Source: Bacteroidales bacterium UBA6828
Lineage (GTDB): Bacteria; Bacteroidota; Bacteroidia; Bacteroidales; Paludibacteraceae
NCBI GenBank assembly: GCA_002452095.1
Contig: DKEG01000060.1
Span: 32,822-96,821 of the forward strand
Length of the DNA stretch: 64,000 bases
Direction of reading: 5' to 3'
In this document: positions 53,488-61,246 of the stretch, piece by piece
How the letters are laid out: each line of letters begins with the position of its first letter
Numbering within the stretch: position 1 is the first letter of the stretch
Translations under genes and position numbers: made by a program
Notes under the pieces: model-generated
Seen by the model: the letters and a program-made list of their open reading frames with translations, nothing else
Told to the model about the DNA's origin: nothing
Database searches by the model: none

Positions 53488-54645
53488 ATGAACAAAGAGC
53501 CTATAAAGTTGCGTAAAAGACCGAACACAACAGGAACGGTATCGCTATATCTTGACATCTACATTGACGGTAAACGCACCTATGAATGGTTGAAACTATA
53601 CCTTGTGCCAGAAAAGACACGCAGAGACAAAGAGAAGAATATCGAAACAATGCGACTTGCGGAAGCCATACGAGCCAAGCGTATTGTGGACTTGAAAAAT
53701 GGCAAGTTCGGCTTCGAGGGCGATTTCGCTACTCGCACACGATTCTTTGACTACTACCGCGCTATGTGCGAAAAACGACTCGGTGACGAGAGTCGTGGTA
53801 ACTGGGGCAACTGGTATTCGTGCCTACATCATTTGAAAAAATATGAACCACGTGAGGACATCACCTTTGCTGACATCACATCCGAATGGGTACAGGGTTT
53901 CAAAGATTATTTGGAATATGACGCTATTGCTTGGCAGCACGATGAAAGGACACGGCTCAAAGAGAAAGGACTGTCACGCAACAGCAAGGTCAGTTATTTC
54001 AACAAACTACGGGCGTGTATCAATCAGGCGTTTGAGGAGCATATCATACCAACCAACCCACTACGGGGTATTGAGGGTTTCAAAGCAGAAGAGGGAACGC
54101 GAATGTACCTGACCATTGATGAGGTAAAACGCCTTGCAGAAACCGAGTGCGATTATCCTGAAATAAAGCGTGCTTTCTTGTTCTCGTGTCTAACGGGTCT
54201 GCGACGGAGCGACATTCTCAAACTAACTTGGAGCGAGGTCTATCAGCAAGGCGAATACACGCGTATCATTTTCAAGCAGAAAAAGACAGGTGGCTTAGAG
54301 TACCTTGACATCTCGCCGCAAGCAGCCGAACTAATGGGAGAACGAGGCAAACCAGAACAGAAAGTGTTTGGCGCAATACATTCGCCGTCCTGCACAAATA
54401 ATACAATCAAATTGTGGGTGGTGCGTGCAGGTATAAACAAAGACATCACATTCCATTGCGGTCGCCATACATTTGCGACGATGATGTTGGACTTGGGGAC
54501 AGATATTTACACAACCTCCAAGTTGCTCGGACATCGCAATATCAGCACCACGCAGATATACGCAAAGGTACTTGACAAAAACAAACAAGCAGCAGTGGCT
54601 CGTATTCCGAACATTATACCTGCGGACGACAAGCAAGGCAAGTAA
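53488..54645 (+). CDS. int: Tyrosine-type site-specific integrase
   Basis: 385 residues. N-terminal arm-binding and SAM-like core-binding domains (~1-200) precede the catalytic domain (~205-375). Catalytic residues: Arg in GLRRSD (~238), Lys in KKTGG (~268), H-x-x-R in HCGRHTF (~328), His in LGHRN (~350) and the Tyr nucleophile in STTQIYAKV (~360). ATG 53488 has an ideal Shine-Dalgarno (AAGGAGGT, 5 nt spacing). It is probably the enzyme that inserted the element at the 3' end of mnmE. Bacteroidota prophage and conjugative-element integrases look like this. Confidence 0.93.
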   Translation: MNKEPIKLRKRPNTTGTVSLYLDIYIDGKRTYEWLKLYLVPEKTRRDKEKNIETMRLAEAIRAKRIVDLKNGKFGFEGDFATRTRFFDYYRAMCEKRLGDESRGNWGNWYSCLHHLKKYEPREDITFADITSEWVQGFKDYLEYDAIAWQHDERTRLKEKGLSRNSKVSYFNKLRACINQAFEEHIIPTNPLRGIEGFKAEEGTRMYLTIDEVKRLAETECDYPEIKRAFLFSCLTGLRRSDILKLTWSEVYQQGEYTRIIFKQKKTGGLEYLDISPQAAELMGERGKPEQKVFGAIHSPSCTNNTIKLWVVRAGINKDITFHCGRHTFATMMLDLGTDIYTTSKLLGHRNISTTQIYAKVLDKNKQAAVARIPNIIPADDKQGK

Positions 54646-54661
54646 GGAAGTATGCTATATA

Positions 54662-54712
54662 ATAAAAGCGGTTACGCAGTATAATAACTGTGCAACCGCT
54701 TTTGCTTTTTCA
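54662..54712 (+). terminator. Terminator after the integrase
   Basis: AAAAGCGGTT/AACCGCTTTT stem (10 bp) with an inner GCAGT/ACTGT-like pairing, followed by GCTTTTTC. The remaining gap to 54851 holds nothing I can name. Confidence 0.8.
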
Positions 54713-54851
54713 GTATGCCCTCTCTTTGCCGAGAACGCAACGAAATTTATTCAGTAGGGAATTTACCAGTCGAACTATTTTCGTCAAAGGAGCGCAAAAT
54801 TTGCAAAAAATAACTCTCCTGCCATTAGGGGCGGTCAGGGGTTCTATTGGG

Positions 54852-55760
54852 TCAATCTCGTTTGACAAAATAGACAGGTTCGATGGGCATTAGTGCCTTG
54901 TCGTCTTCGGTCATTTTGTTGTAGTACTCTATCCATAGTTCTACAAACTCCGTACCGTCTATCAGGCGGACGTTATTCTGCCTTGCGGTTGTGTGTGCGT
55001 CTTCTGTGAAGCGTCCCGATGTGACAATAATAGGTGTATCACCTTTTGCTACTCCCAAAATCTTATGTACTATATCTACCGATACGGTGTTGTTTTCACT
55101 GTAATGTTTGACTTGTACTTTCAGTATCGGCTTGGTGGCACCTAATGGGTCGGAATACGCTATTACGTCAACACCTCCATCTTTGCCTTTAGGCGCAACG
55201 AACGGAGTATAGTAGCCCATTGCACGGAGCAATGCTGCTACCATATCTTGAAACTCCCACCAAGTGCGTTGCTCTATATAGGTTCGCAGGTCGTCATTGG
55301 CTTGTTGCTTGATATTCTCCAACACAACGGAAGTAGGAACATCATCAGTTACAGCCTCCTCGTCTTTGTAAGGGTCTTTGGCTACCTTGTTATTCTTCAC
55401 CCACTCCGCATATAGCCGGTGGGTATATTTGAATAACTGGTTGGGTTCGGTATATTTGGTGAGAGCCTGCCGCCCTTCGTCCGTGATGCACCACTCTCCT
55501 TTGTTTTTCAAAAGCAAGCCTGCTTTAACAAGGTCAACCGAATAGTATTGTAACATAACTACCCAACGAATCTGCCCTGTTTTAGGATATATATATTGTT
55601 CCCACTCATCAAAATGGCACAGGTCGGGTAACAGTTTCCTTAACTCGCCAAATGACATAGAACCGCCATCCTGCTTATTTAATAAGGAGAGAGTATGAAA
55701 TAGCACACGAGAAGCGAGGATACGACTACGCCCCATTTTTATGCTTTCGGGAGTATTCAT
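54852..55760 (-). CDS. mrr: Mrr-family restriction endonuclease
   Basis: 302 residues. An N-terminal winged-helix (Mrr_N-like) region (~10-115) has LRKLLPDLCHFDEWEQYIYPKTG and a predicted helix pair; a helical linker follows. The C-terminal Mrr_cat domain (~165-285) shows the PD-(D/E)xK-type pattern: WEFQDMVAALLRAMGY, the acid in KDGGVDVIAY and QVK in LKVQVKHY. Mrr enzymes cut methylated or foreign DNA, a usual anti-phage function. The start overlaps the XRE stop (ATGA), so it is translationally coupled to the regulator. It occupies the position where a prophage lysogeny or cargo gene is expected. Confidence 0.88.
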   Translation of the reverse strand: MNTPESIKMGRSRILASRVLFHTLSLLNKQDGGSMSFGELRKLLPDLCHFDEWEQYIYPKTGQIRWVVMLQYYSVDLVKAGLLLKNKGEWCITDEGRQALTKYTEPNQLFKYTHRLYAEWVKNNKVAKDPYKDEEAVTDDVPTSVVLENIKQQANDDLRTYIEQRTWWEFQDMVAALLRAMGYYTPFVAPKGKDGGVDVIAYSDPLGATKPILKVQVKHYSENNTVSVDIVHKILGVAKGDTPIIVTSGRFTEDAHTTARQNNVRLIDGTEFVELWIEYYNKMTEDDKALMPIEPVYFVKRD

Positions 55761-56140
55761 TGCCTGGCTTGTATTAGTTTGAGAAGCATATCTATCTGCT
55801 CGTCTTTCTTTTGTGTCAGACGACGCATTTCCGCAAGTTCTTCCAATTGGCGGCTCATAATATCCTGCTGTCTTTCAAGCGTGGAGAAAAATTGTTGTGT
55901 ATCAGGGTTAAGCGTTACTTGACTGCCCGTACCCGCTGCAACGCTTACACCATTTTGAGAAGCATCGCCTGACGAAATAGTTTCGCGAGAACTTACAATT
56001 GCTTCTAATAGTTTCTGTGCGCGTTCAGGAAGAGGCTTACCTGTTTCCCAATTCTGAACCGTACGGAGCGTAACACCACACATACCTGCGAGTTGTAGTT
56101 GTGTAACGCCCATTTTTTCTCTTATTTTTTTTACGTCCAT
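55757..56140 (-). CDS. XRE-family transcriptional regulator
   Basis: 127 residues. A helix-turn-helix at residues ~1-55 (KIREKMGVTQLQLAGMCGVTLRTVQNWETG) is followed by a Ser/Gly-rich linker and a C-terminal coiled coil (STLERQQDIMSRQLEELAEMRRLTQKKDEQIDMLLKL) likely for dimerisation. Only 4 bp overlap with mrr. It is divergent from the early operon starting at 56388, and the space between holds twin ACGAA-N5-TTCGT repeats, so it is probably the prophage repressor and also controls the nuclease. Confidence 0.88.
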   Translation of the reverse strand: MDVKKIREKMGVTQLQLAGMCGVTLRTVQNWETGKPLPERAQKLLEAIVSSRETISSGDASQNGVSVAAGTGSQVTLNPDTQQFFSTLERQQDIMSRQLEELAEMRRLTQKKDEQIDMLLKLIQARQ

Positions 56141-56207
56141 ATTAGTTTGATTTACTGTATCTTATCTTTTTCGTCTTTATTTTTTCACAAAAAACTTGTT
56201 CAAAAAT

Positions 56208-56238
56208 TTTGTAGGTACGAAATAAATTCGTAATTTTG
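56208..56238 (+). promoter_or_regulatory. Promoter of the rightward early operon
   Basis: TTTG, 19 nt, TAATTTTG, overlapping the first operator repeat. Confidence 0.65.
56217..56231. promoter_or_regulatory. Putative XRE operator, copy 1
   Basis: ACGAA-ATAAA-TTCGT inverted repeat, whose last base is the first base of the promoter -7 element. Confidence 0.6.
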
Positions 56239-56251
56239 CAGCGAACTTAAA

Positions 56252-56266
56252 ACGAAACAACTTCGT
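56252..56266. promoter_or_regulatory. Putative XRE operator, copy 2
   Basis: ACGAA-ACAAC-TTCGT, the same arms and spacer length as copy 1 with a 35-bp repeat distance. It lies just after the predicted start point. Confidence 0.6.
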
Positions 56267-56387
56267 GACAGTTTCGCTATTGCTATTTGCTTATTAAAAT
56301 TGCGTGCAAAGTTACACAAATGTTTTTAATTGTGCAAATAGTTTGCGAAAATAGCAAATAAAAAAATAACTAATAATAAAGCAAAAA

Positions 56388-56603
56388 ATGGAAACAGTGT
56401 TCAAAACCAAGTTCCAGCAAGAAAAGGAACAGAGAGAGTTGGCAATCTACACCGAGTATCAACAGTTGGCTGCCGACCCTGACAAGAGTAAAGTTGTCAT
56501 CGCAGAGTATCTATGCGAGAAGTATCATTTGGCGACTATCAGTACCATCTACAGCATTCGCAAACGTGTGGAGGGTCGTCTGAAAAGAGCAGGTCAGTTA
56601 TGA
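56388..56603 (+). CDS. Small helix-turn-helix-like protein
   Basis: 71 residues, highly charged N-terminal helix (KFQQEKEQRELAIYTEYQQL) followed by a compact region (VVIAEYLCEKYHLATISTIYSIRKRVEGRLK) that looks like a small HTH. It is the first gene of the early operon. No named family. It overlaps the next gene by 4 bp (ATGA). Confidence 0.65.
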   Translation: METVFKTKFQQEKEQRELAIYTEYQQLAADPDKSKVVIAEYLCEKYHLATISTIYSIRKRVEGRLKRAGQL

Positions 56604-56848
56604 AATGGACTATCACATTGAAGCAAGTCGGGCAATGGTCATTGCTTATAGTACTGGCAATATGGGGAATGTTTGCATTTATAATTCTTGTGGGTGAGGA
56701 TAACCCCGAAATGCCTATGTCGCTAACACAGTTCTTGCTATTGAAAGCAGGTGCACTTGTTAATATAGGTGCGGTTGGTATAATAGCCAAGAGGTGTAAC
56801 AAGCGAGGTTGGCTGCCTGACCTTGAAAAACTTTTGACGGAGGAATGA
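56600..56848 (+). CDS. Small two-helix membrane protein
   Basis: 82 residues from ATG 56600 (MKWTITLKQVGQW). Two hydrophobic segments (WSLLIVLAIWGMFAFIILVG and LLKAGALVNIGAVGIIA) with a short acidic loop between. The start and stop overlaps (ATGA on both sides) put it firmly in the operon. Its role is unknown; phage superinfection-exclusion proteins can have this shape. Confidence 0.7.
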   Translation: MKWTITLKQVGQWSLLIVLAIWGMFAFIILVGEDNPEMPMSLTQFLLLKAGALVNIGAVGIIAKRCNKRGWLPDLEKLLTEE

Positions 56849-57162
56849 TAATGGACGAGCAGAAAATCACCCTTGAAACCATTGCCAATCGCCTTGCGAG
56901 TATTGAACAGATGCTGCAAGAGCAGCGTCAAATGATATTTAATAAGGACACTTTGGATTTTGACGAAGCGGTAGCATATACCAAGTATAGCAAATCGTAT
57001 TTGTACCGACTGACAAGCAGTAAGAAGATACCGCATTTCAAACGTGGGCACAAGGTATTCTTCGATAGAAAACGGCTTGATGAGTGGCTACGAGGAGTGT
57101 CAATTAAGTCGCAAGAGGAAATTGAGAGCGAGGCAGAAACCTATTGTGCTACGCACAGGTAA
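56845..57162 (+). CDS. Excisionase-like helix-turn-helix protein
   Basis: 105 residues (alternative ATG at 56851). After a coiled-coil start, residues ~40-85 match the MerR/excisionase-type winged helix (DFDEAVAYTKYSKSYLYRLTSSKKIPHFKRGHKVFFDRKRLDEWL). Such proteins bind attachment sites or promoters. It could be an excisionase for the integrase at 53488, but the gene order suggests an early regulator. Confidence 0.8.
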   Translation: MIMDEQKITLETIANRLASIEQMLQEQRQMIFNKDTLDFDEAVAYTKYSKSYLYRLTSSKKIPHFKRGHKVFFDRKRLDEWLRGVSIKSQEEIESEAETYCATHR

Positions 57163-57197
57163 TATAAGAAAACAAATAACAATCCTAAATAACAATT

Positions 57198-58016
57198 ATG
57201 GCAAACGAAATCATCGAAGTAAAGTCGGTTGATGTCATTCAGGCAATCGACCGTGCGGAGGTAGATGTGCAAATCTCCACCGCTAAAAAGTATCCGCGCG
57301 ATGTAGCGCAAGTGTTAAACAAAATTCGTACCTACGGACAGATGGATGTCGAAACGGCAGGGGAGTGCTTCTATTCACTTCCTCGCGGCAACAACAGTTC
57401 AGTGGAAGGTGTCAGTGTGCGTTTTGCAGAAATTGTGGCAGGAGCGTGGGGCAACTTGCGTGTCGCCACTCGTATCATCGGCAACGACGGCAAAACCATT
57501 ACTGCCCAAGGTTTAGCGCACGACCTCGAAACCAATCTCGCTGTCAGCGTCGAGGTCAAACGTCGTATCACGGACAAATATGGCAAGACCTATTCGGAAG
57601 ATATGCAGGTCGTAACAGGCAATGCTGCAAGTGCCATAGCATTTCGCAATGCAGTCCTGAAAGTAGTACCGAAAGTCATTACGAAAAAAGTGATGGACGA
57701 AATCAAGCAGGTCGCTATCGGTTCGACCAAGGATATAGCAAGTCGTCGGAAAGCAATGCTTGATTATGTCAAAAAATTCAACATTACGGAGGAACAGGTG
57801 CTATTCTTCTGCGGAGTATCAACAACAGAGAATATCGACAATCAAATGTTATTCAACCTCCGTGGAGCACTCAATGCTATCAACGAGGGCGATTCGACCG
57901 TGGAGGGAGTATTCATCACACCTATGATTGAAGCCAAGAAAGCGAAAGCAGCAGCAAAGAAAGCGGAGACGGCACAAGACCGTGCAGCGCAGGCTATGGC
58001 AGAGAACATCAAATAA
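57198..58016 (+). CDS. Phage protein, putative single-strand annealing protein
   Basis: 272 residues. The centre (SVRFAEIVAGAWGNLRVATRI...GKTYSEDMQVVTGNAASAIAFRNAVLKVVPKVI) is well structured and looks conserved, with a Lys/Ala-rich C-terminal tail. I cannot place it in RecT, ERF or Sak by sequence alone. The next gene is a YqaJ-type exonuclease, and such nucleases are usually paired with an annealing protein, so the role is inferred from context. Confidence 0.55.
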   Translation: MANEIIEVKSVDVIQAIDRAEVDVQISTAKKYPRDVAQVLNKIRTYGQMDVETAGECFYSLPRGNNSSVEGVSVRFAEIVAGAWGNLRVATRIIGNDGKTITAQGLAHDLETNLAVSVEVKRRITDKYGKTYSEDMQVVTGNAASAIAFRNAVLKVVPKVITKKVMDEIKQVAIGSTKDIASRRKAMLDYVKKFNITEEQVLFFCGVSTTENIDNQMLFNLRGALNAINEGDSTVEGVFITPMIEAKKAKAAAKKAETAQDRAAQAMAENIK

Positions 58017-58028
58017 GGAGGATATGTT

Positions 58029-58970
58029 ATGAACCGTACAAGACTAAAATTCAGCAACCGTCAGGAGTGGCTCAATGCCCGCAAAGACGGTATAGGTGCA
58101 AGTGAGGTGGCAAGTGTAGTAGGTCTGAACCCTTGGGAAACACCCTATCAACTATGGCGGCGTAAACTTGGTATGGACGCACCGCAAGAGGAGAACTTCT
58201 ATATGAAAGCAGGGCATTATCTTGAAGACGCGGTGGCTCGCTTTTATTCAGACGCAAGCGGACGTGAGATTATCAGCAGCAGTGCCGATGACTTTATGTT
58301 CATCAACCCCGACAAGCCGTTCCTCCGTGTCAGTCCCGACCGCACATTCTGGCTTCAAGGTATGGCACACAATGATGACAACAAGGGTATTCTCGAATGT
58401 AAGACGACACAGAAGACCATTGACCCTGACGACCTGCCTAAACATTGGTTTTGCCAAGTGCAAATGAACCTCGGAGTAGCGGGTTACGAACAAGGCTCGC
58501 TTGCGTGGTTATGCAGCGGTCGAGAATTTGGCTATAAGGACATCACCTTTGCGCCCGATTTTTATGGTTGGCTCGTGGAGGAGGTAGAACGTTTTTGGGT
58601 TGAGAATATCTTAGGCAAGAAAGAACCTGACGCTATCAGCGTGCAAGATATTCTGACCAAGTACAACCGCCACACCGACGGCAAGCAGATAGAGGTGGGC
58701 GATGATATATTCGAAGCCTACAAAGACCTCAAAGACCTCAAGAAACAGATTTCTGCTCTTGAAGAACGAAAGGACACATTGGAGGGCAGACTGAAAATGG
58801 CATTCGGAGACGCAGAAGCCATCACCTACGGAGGTGACACACTCGCAACTTGGAAAGCACCCAAACCATCAATGAAACTGGACACCAAACTGCTCGCAGC
58901 GAAATATCCGAACATCGTGGAGGAGTACACTCTACCTGTTCAAGGTGCGAGACGCTTCCTCTTGAAGTAA
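58029..58970 (+). CDS. YqaJ-family viral recombinase / exonuclease
   Basis: 313 residues. The YqaJ fold of lambda-exonuclease type is clear: WLNARKDGIGASEVASVVGLNPW at the N-terminus, MKAGHYLEDAVARFY, the acid in VSPDRTF, and ILECKTT with its E-x-K motif (~118). These are the PD-(D/E)xK active-site residues for 5'-3' resection. The C-terminal half holds a coiled coil (EAYKDLKDLKKQISALEERKD). Together with the upstream gene it forms a likely recombination pair. Confidence 0.9.
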   Translation: MNRTRLKFSNRQEWLNARKDGIGASEVASVVGLNPWETPYQLWRRKLGMDAPQEENFYMKAGHYLEDAVARFYSDASGREIISSSADDFMFINPDKPFLRVSPDRTFWLQGMAHNDDNKGILECKTTQKTIDPDDLPKHWFCQVQMNLGVAGYEQGSLAWLCSGREFGYKDITFAPDFYGWLVEEVERFWVENILGKKEPDAISVQDILTKYNRHTDGKQIEVGDDIFEAYKDLKDLKKQISALEERKDTLEGRLKMAFGDAEAITYGGDTLATWKAPKPSMKLDTKLLAAKYPNIVEEYTLPVQGARRFLLK

Positions 58971-59124
58971 TTTATCAGCCGTAACATTATGACCCCAACA
59001 ACAGCACACATACGGCTTTATCAACCTATAATGGCTCTGCGCACGGCAGCAGTTGCGGAAACGGACTGCAACGCTAATGCTGTGGCGTGGTCAAAGCCTA
59101 CACGCAGAGCCTGTTTTTTCAACA

Positions 59125-60501
59125 ATGATAACATTACGCGAAAATCAGACAGAACCTATCGACAGGGCTATTCGTTTCTTCCGCGAGCCCAACCCGAGTC
59201 CATCACTCATCGTCCTGCCGACTGCGTGGGGTAAGTCAATCCTAACAGCCTATGTCGCCAAATACTGTGGCGAACATCTAATTGTCTTACAGCCATCAAA
59301 GGAACTGCTCGAACAGAACTATCGTAAATATGTAGCCTTGTGCGGTGGCTTCGGCTCAAATGCAGGCATTTTCTCCGCTTCTATGGGACGAAAAGAGATT
59401 GCACCAATAACTTATGCAACCATAGGGTCAATCAAGGCTCTCGGAGCAAAATTCAAGCAATTAGGCTTCACGAAGATGTTGATTGACGAAGCGCACCTCT
59501 ACCCTCGTGAGAGTACCTCTATGCTCGGACGGTTCCTAAAAGAGAGCGGCATAACGCACACACTCGGCATAACGGCAACACCGGTCAAGTTGCAACAGAA
59601 CCGTGACTTGACCGGCAACACATTCTCCAAACTTGTTATGCTTACATCGAAGTCAAAGAAAGGTAATTTCTTCAAAGAAATCCTCTATGTAGGTCAGGTG
59701 CAGGAGATGGTCAGGCTTGGCTATTGGTCAAAACTTGTTTATCAGAAACAGTCATTTGACGGCTCTATGCTGGTATTCAACAGTAGCAAGTCCGAGTACA
59801 CCGAAGAAAGCGTACAAGCCGCCTATTATGCCAATGGAGGTACGGACAATGTGATAAGTGCCATTCAAGCGCACCCTGAACGCCAACACATATTGGCTTA
59901 TGTTCCGTCCGTACAAGACGCAAAAGACCTCGCGCAGCGATACCCGCGGGCAGGAGTGGTCTATGGAGAACAGCCGAAGCAGGAGCGCGAGGAGACAATC
60001 AACCGTTTTAAGAGTGGCGAATTACGCGTGCTATTCAATGTGCGTGTGCTTTCCACAGGATTCGACTTTACTGGTATAGACTGCATTGTACTGGGTATAT
60101 CAACGGCTTCTATTGCCCTGTATTACCAAATAATCGGACGAGGCACACGTATAGACCCCGACAAACGAGACTGCCTTGTGTGCGACATCGGTGGTAACAT
60201 AGACCGCTTCGGTCGTGTAGAGGACATCACCTTTGAGCAGGGCAAGATGTGGCGGATGTTCGGCACAGGAGGTCGTCTCCTGTCTGGCATACCTATCCAC
60301 GATATAGGCAAGTACACACGTGAGGATACTCAACTCGTGGACGCCAAAGCAGCAGCACCCATTGAGATTATGCCCTTTGGAAAGTTCAAAGGTACAAAAC
60401 TCAAAGATATACCACAGGACTATCGCAGGTGGATGTTGAGTTCCTTTGAGTGGACCGAACGCAACGAGAAATTACGCAAATCTCTAATAGCAACAATGTA
60501 G
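59125..60501 (+). CDS. Superfamily II DEAD/DEAH helicase
   Basis: 458 residues from ATG 59125 (MITLRENQTEPIDRAI). Walker A is PTAWGKS (motif I), motif II is DEAH, motif III is TATP, and the C-terminal RecA domain has motif VI QIIGRGTR. The last segment (FGKFKGTKLKDIPQDYRRWML) resembles the DNA-binding tail of phage-type UvsW/Rad3-like helicases. Likely a phage replication or recombination helicase. A 154-bp gap before it contains a small overlapping frame I do not accept as a gene. Confidence 0.88.
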   Translation: MITLRENQTEPIDRAIRFFREPNPSPSLIVLPTAWGKSILTAYVAKYCGEHLIVLQPSKELLEQNYRKYVALCGGFGSNAGIFSASMGRKEIAPITYATIGSIKALGAKFKQLGFTKMLIDEAHLYPRESTSMLGRFLKESGITHTLGITATPVKLQQNRDLTGNTFSKLVMLTSKSKKGNFFKEILYVGQVQEMVRLGYWSKLVYQKQSFDGSMLVFNSSKSEYTEESVQAAYYANGGTDNVISAIQAHPERQHILAYVPSVQDAKDLAQRYPRAGVVYGEQPKQEREETINRFKSGELRVLFNVRVLSTGFDFTGIDCIVLGISTASIALYYQIIGRGTRIDPDKRDCLVCDIGGNIDRFGRVEDITFEQGKMWRMFGTGGRLLSGIPIHDIGKYTREDTQLVDAKAAAPIEIMPFGKFKGTKLKDIPQDYRRWMLSSFEWTERNEKLRKSLIATM

Positions 60502-60502
60502 T

Positions 60503-61246
60503 ATGGCAGCAAATAGTTTTACATTCTTTGCTTCGTATTATGAGGCATTGCAATATCTTTCTGATGAAGAAAGCGGGCAGATGATAAAGGCAATTTGCGA
60601 ATTCGCCATAAACGATATTGAGCCTGCATTTTCCAACCCTACACTCAAAGGATACTGGGCTCTCGTCCGCCCAATACTCGAAAAGTCTGTCAAACGCTCA
60701 CAAGCAGGACGCAAAGGCGGACAAAACGGTATAGGTGTGAGCCGTAATCAAGGCAATACCCATGCTGTCAAAGAGACAAATGCAAATCAAATCAATAACA
60801 AAACAATACCGGATAAGGAAATAGGATATAGGATAAAGGATAAGGAAATGGAAATAGGAGATGGAAAGAAAAAGGAGAAAAAGAATAGTGGGCGTTTTAT
60901 ACCGCCCACCGTTGAAGATGTACACGCCTATTGTTTAGATAGAGGAAACGGCATCAATGCCCAATCGTTCGTGGACTTCTACGAGAGCAAGGGGTGGAAA
61001 GTGGGCAATAGCCCAATGAAAGATTGGCGAGCCGCCGTTCGCACTTGGGAACAACGCAACGGCTTCGACCCAAAGAAAAAGCCTGCACCCGAAATCAAAC
61101 TCGGAGTAGGCGAGTACATAGACAAAGAGGGCAACCGTCGCTACTCTGACATTCTTCCGTCCGTTCCGATGGCAGCACCGCCACGTCCAAGCAAGGATTA
61201 TGTGTTCTCTATGGAAACTAACACTTGGATACCCGCAGGACTATGA
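60503..61246 (+). CDS. Phage replication-associated protein (DUF6291-like)
   Basis: 247 residues. N-terminal FTFFASYYEALQYLSDEESGQMIKAICEFAIN matches the start typical of DUF6291 phage proteins. A low-complexity, charged linker (~100-130) is followed by a basic, replisome-adaptor-like segment FYESKGWKVGNSPMKDWRAAVRTWEQ. It lies 1 bp from the helicase and overlaps the primase by 4 bp (ATGA), which fits a replication initiator or helicase loader. Confidence 0.8.
   Translation: MAANSFTFFASYYEALQYLSDEESGQMIKAICEFAINDIEPAFSNPTLKGYWALVRPILEKSVKRSQAGRKGGQNGIGVSRNQGNTHAVKETNANQINNKTIPDKEIGYRIKDKEMEIGDGKKKEKKNSGRFIPPTVEDVHAYCLDRGNGINAQSFVDFYESKGWKVGNSPMKDWRAAVRTWEQRNGFDPKKKPAPEIKLGVGEYIDKEGNRRYSDILPSVPMAAPPRPSKDYVFSMETNTWIPAGL

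Noticed and set aside
58989..59234. Short frame before the helicase (81 codons)
   Set aside because: It overlaps the helicase by 110 bp in another frame and shows no conserved pattern; the helicase starts at 59125.
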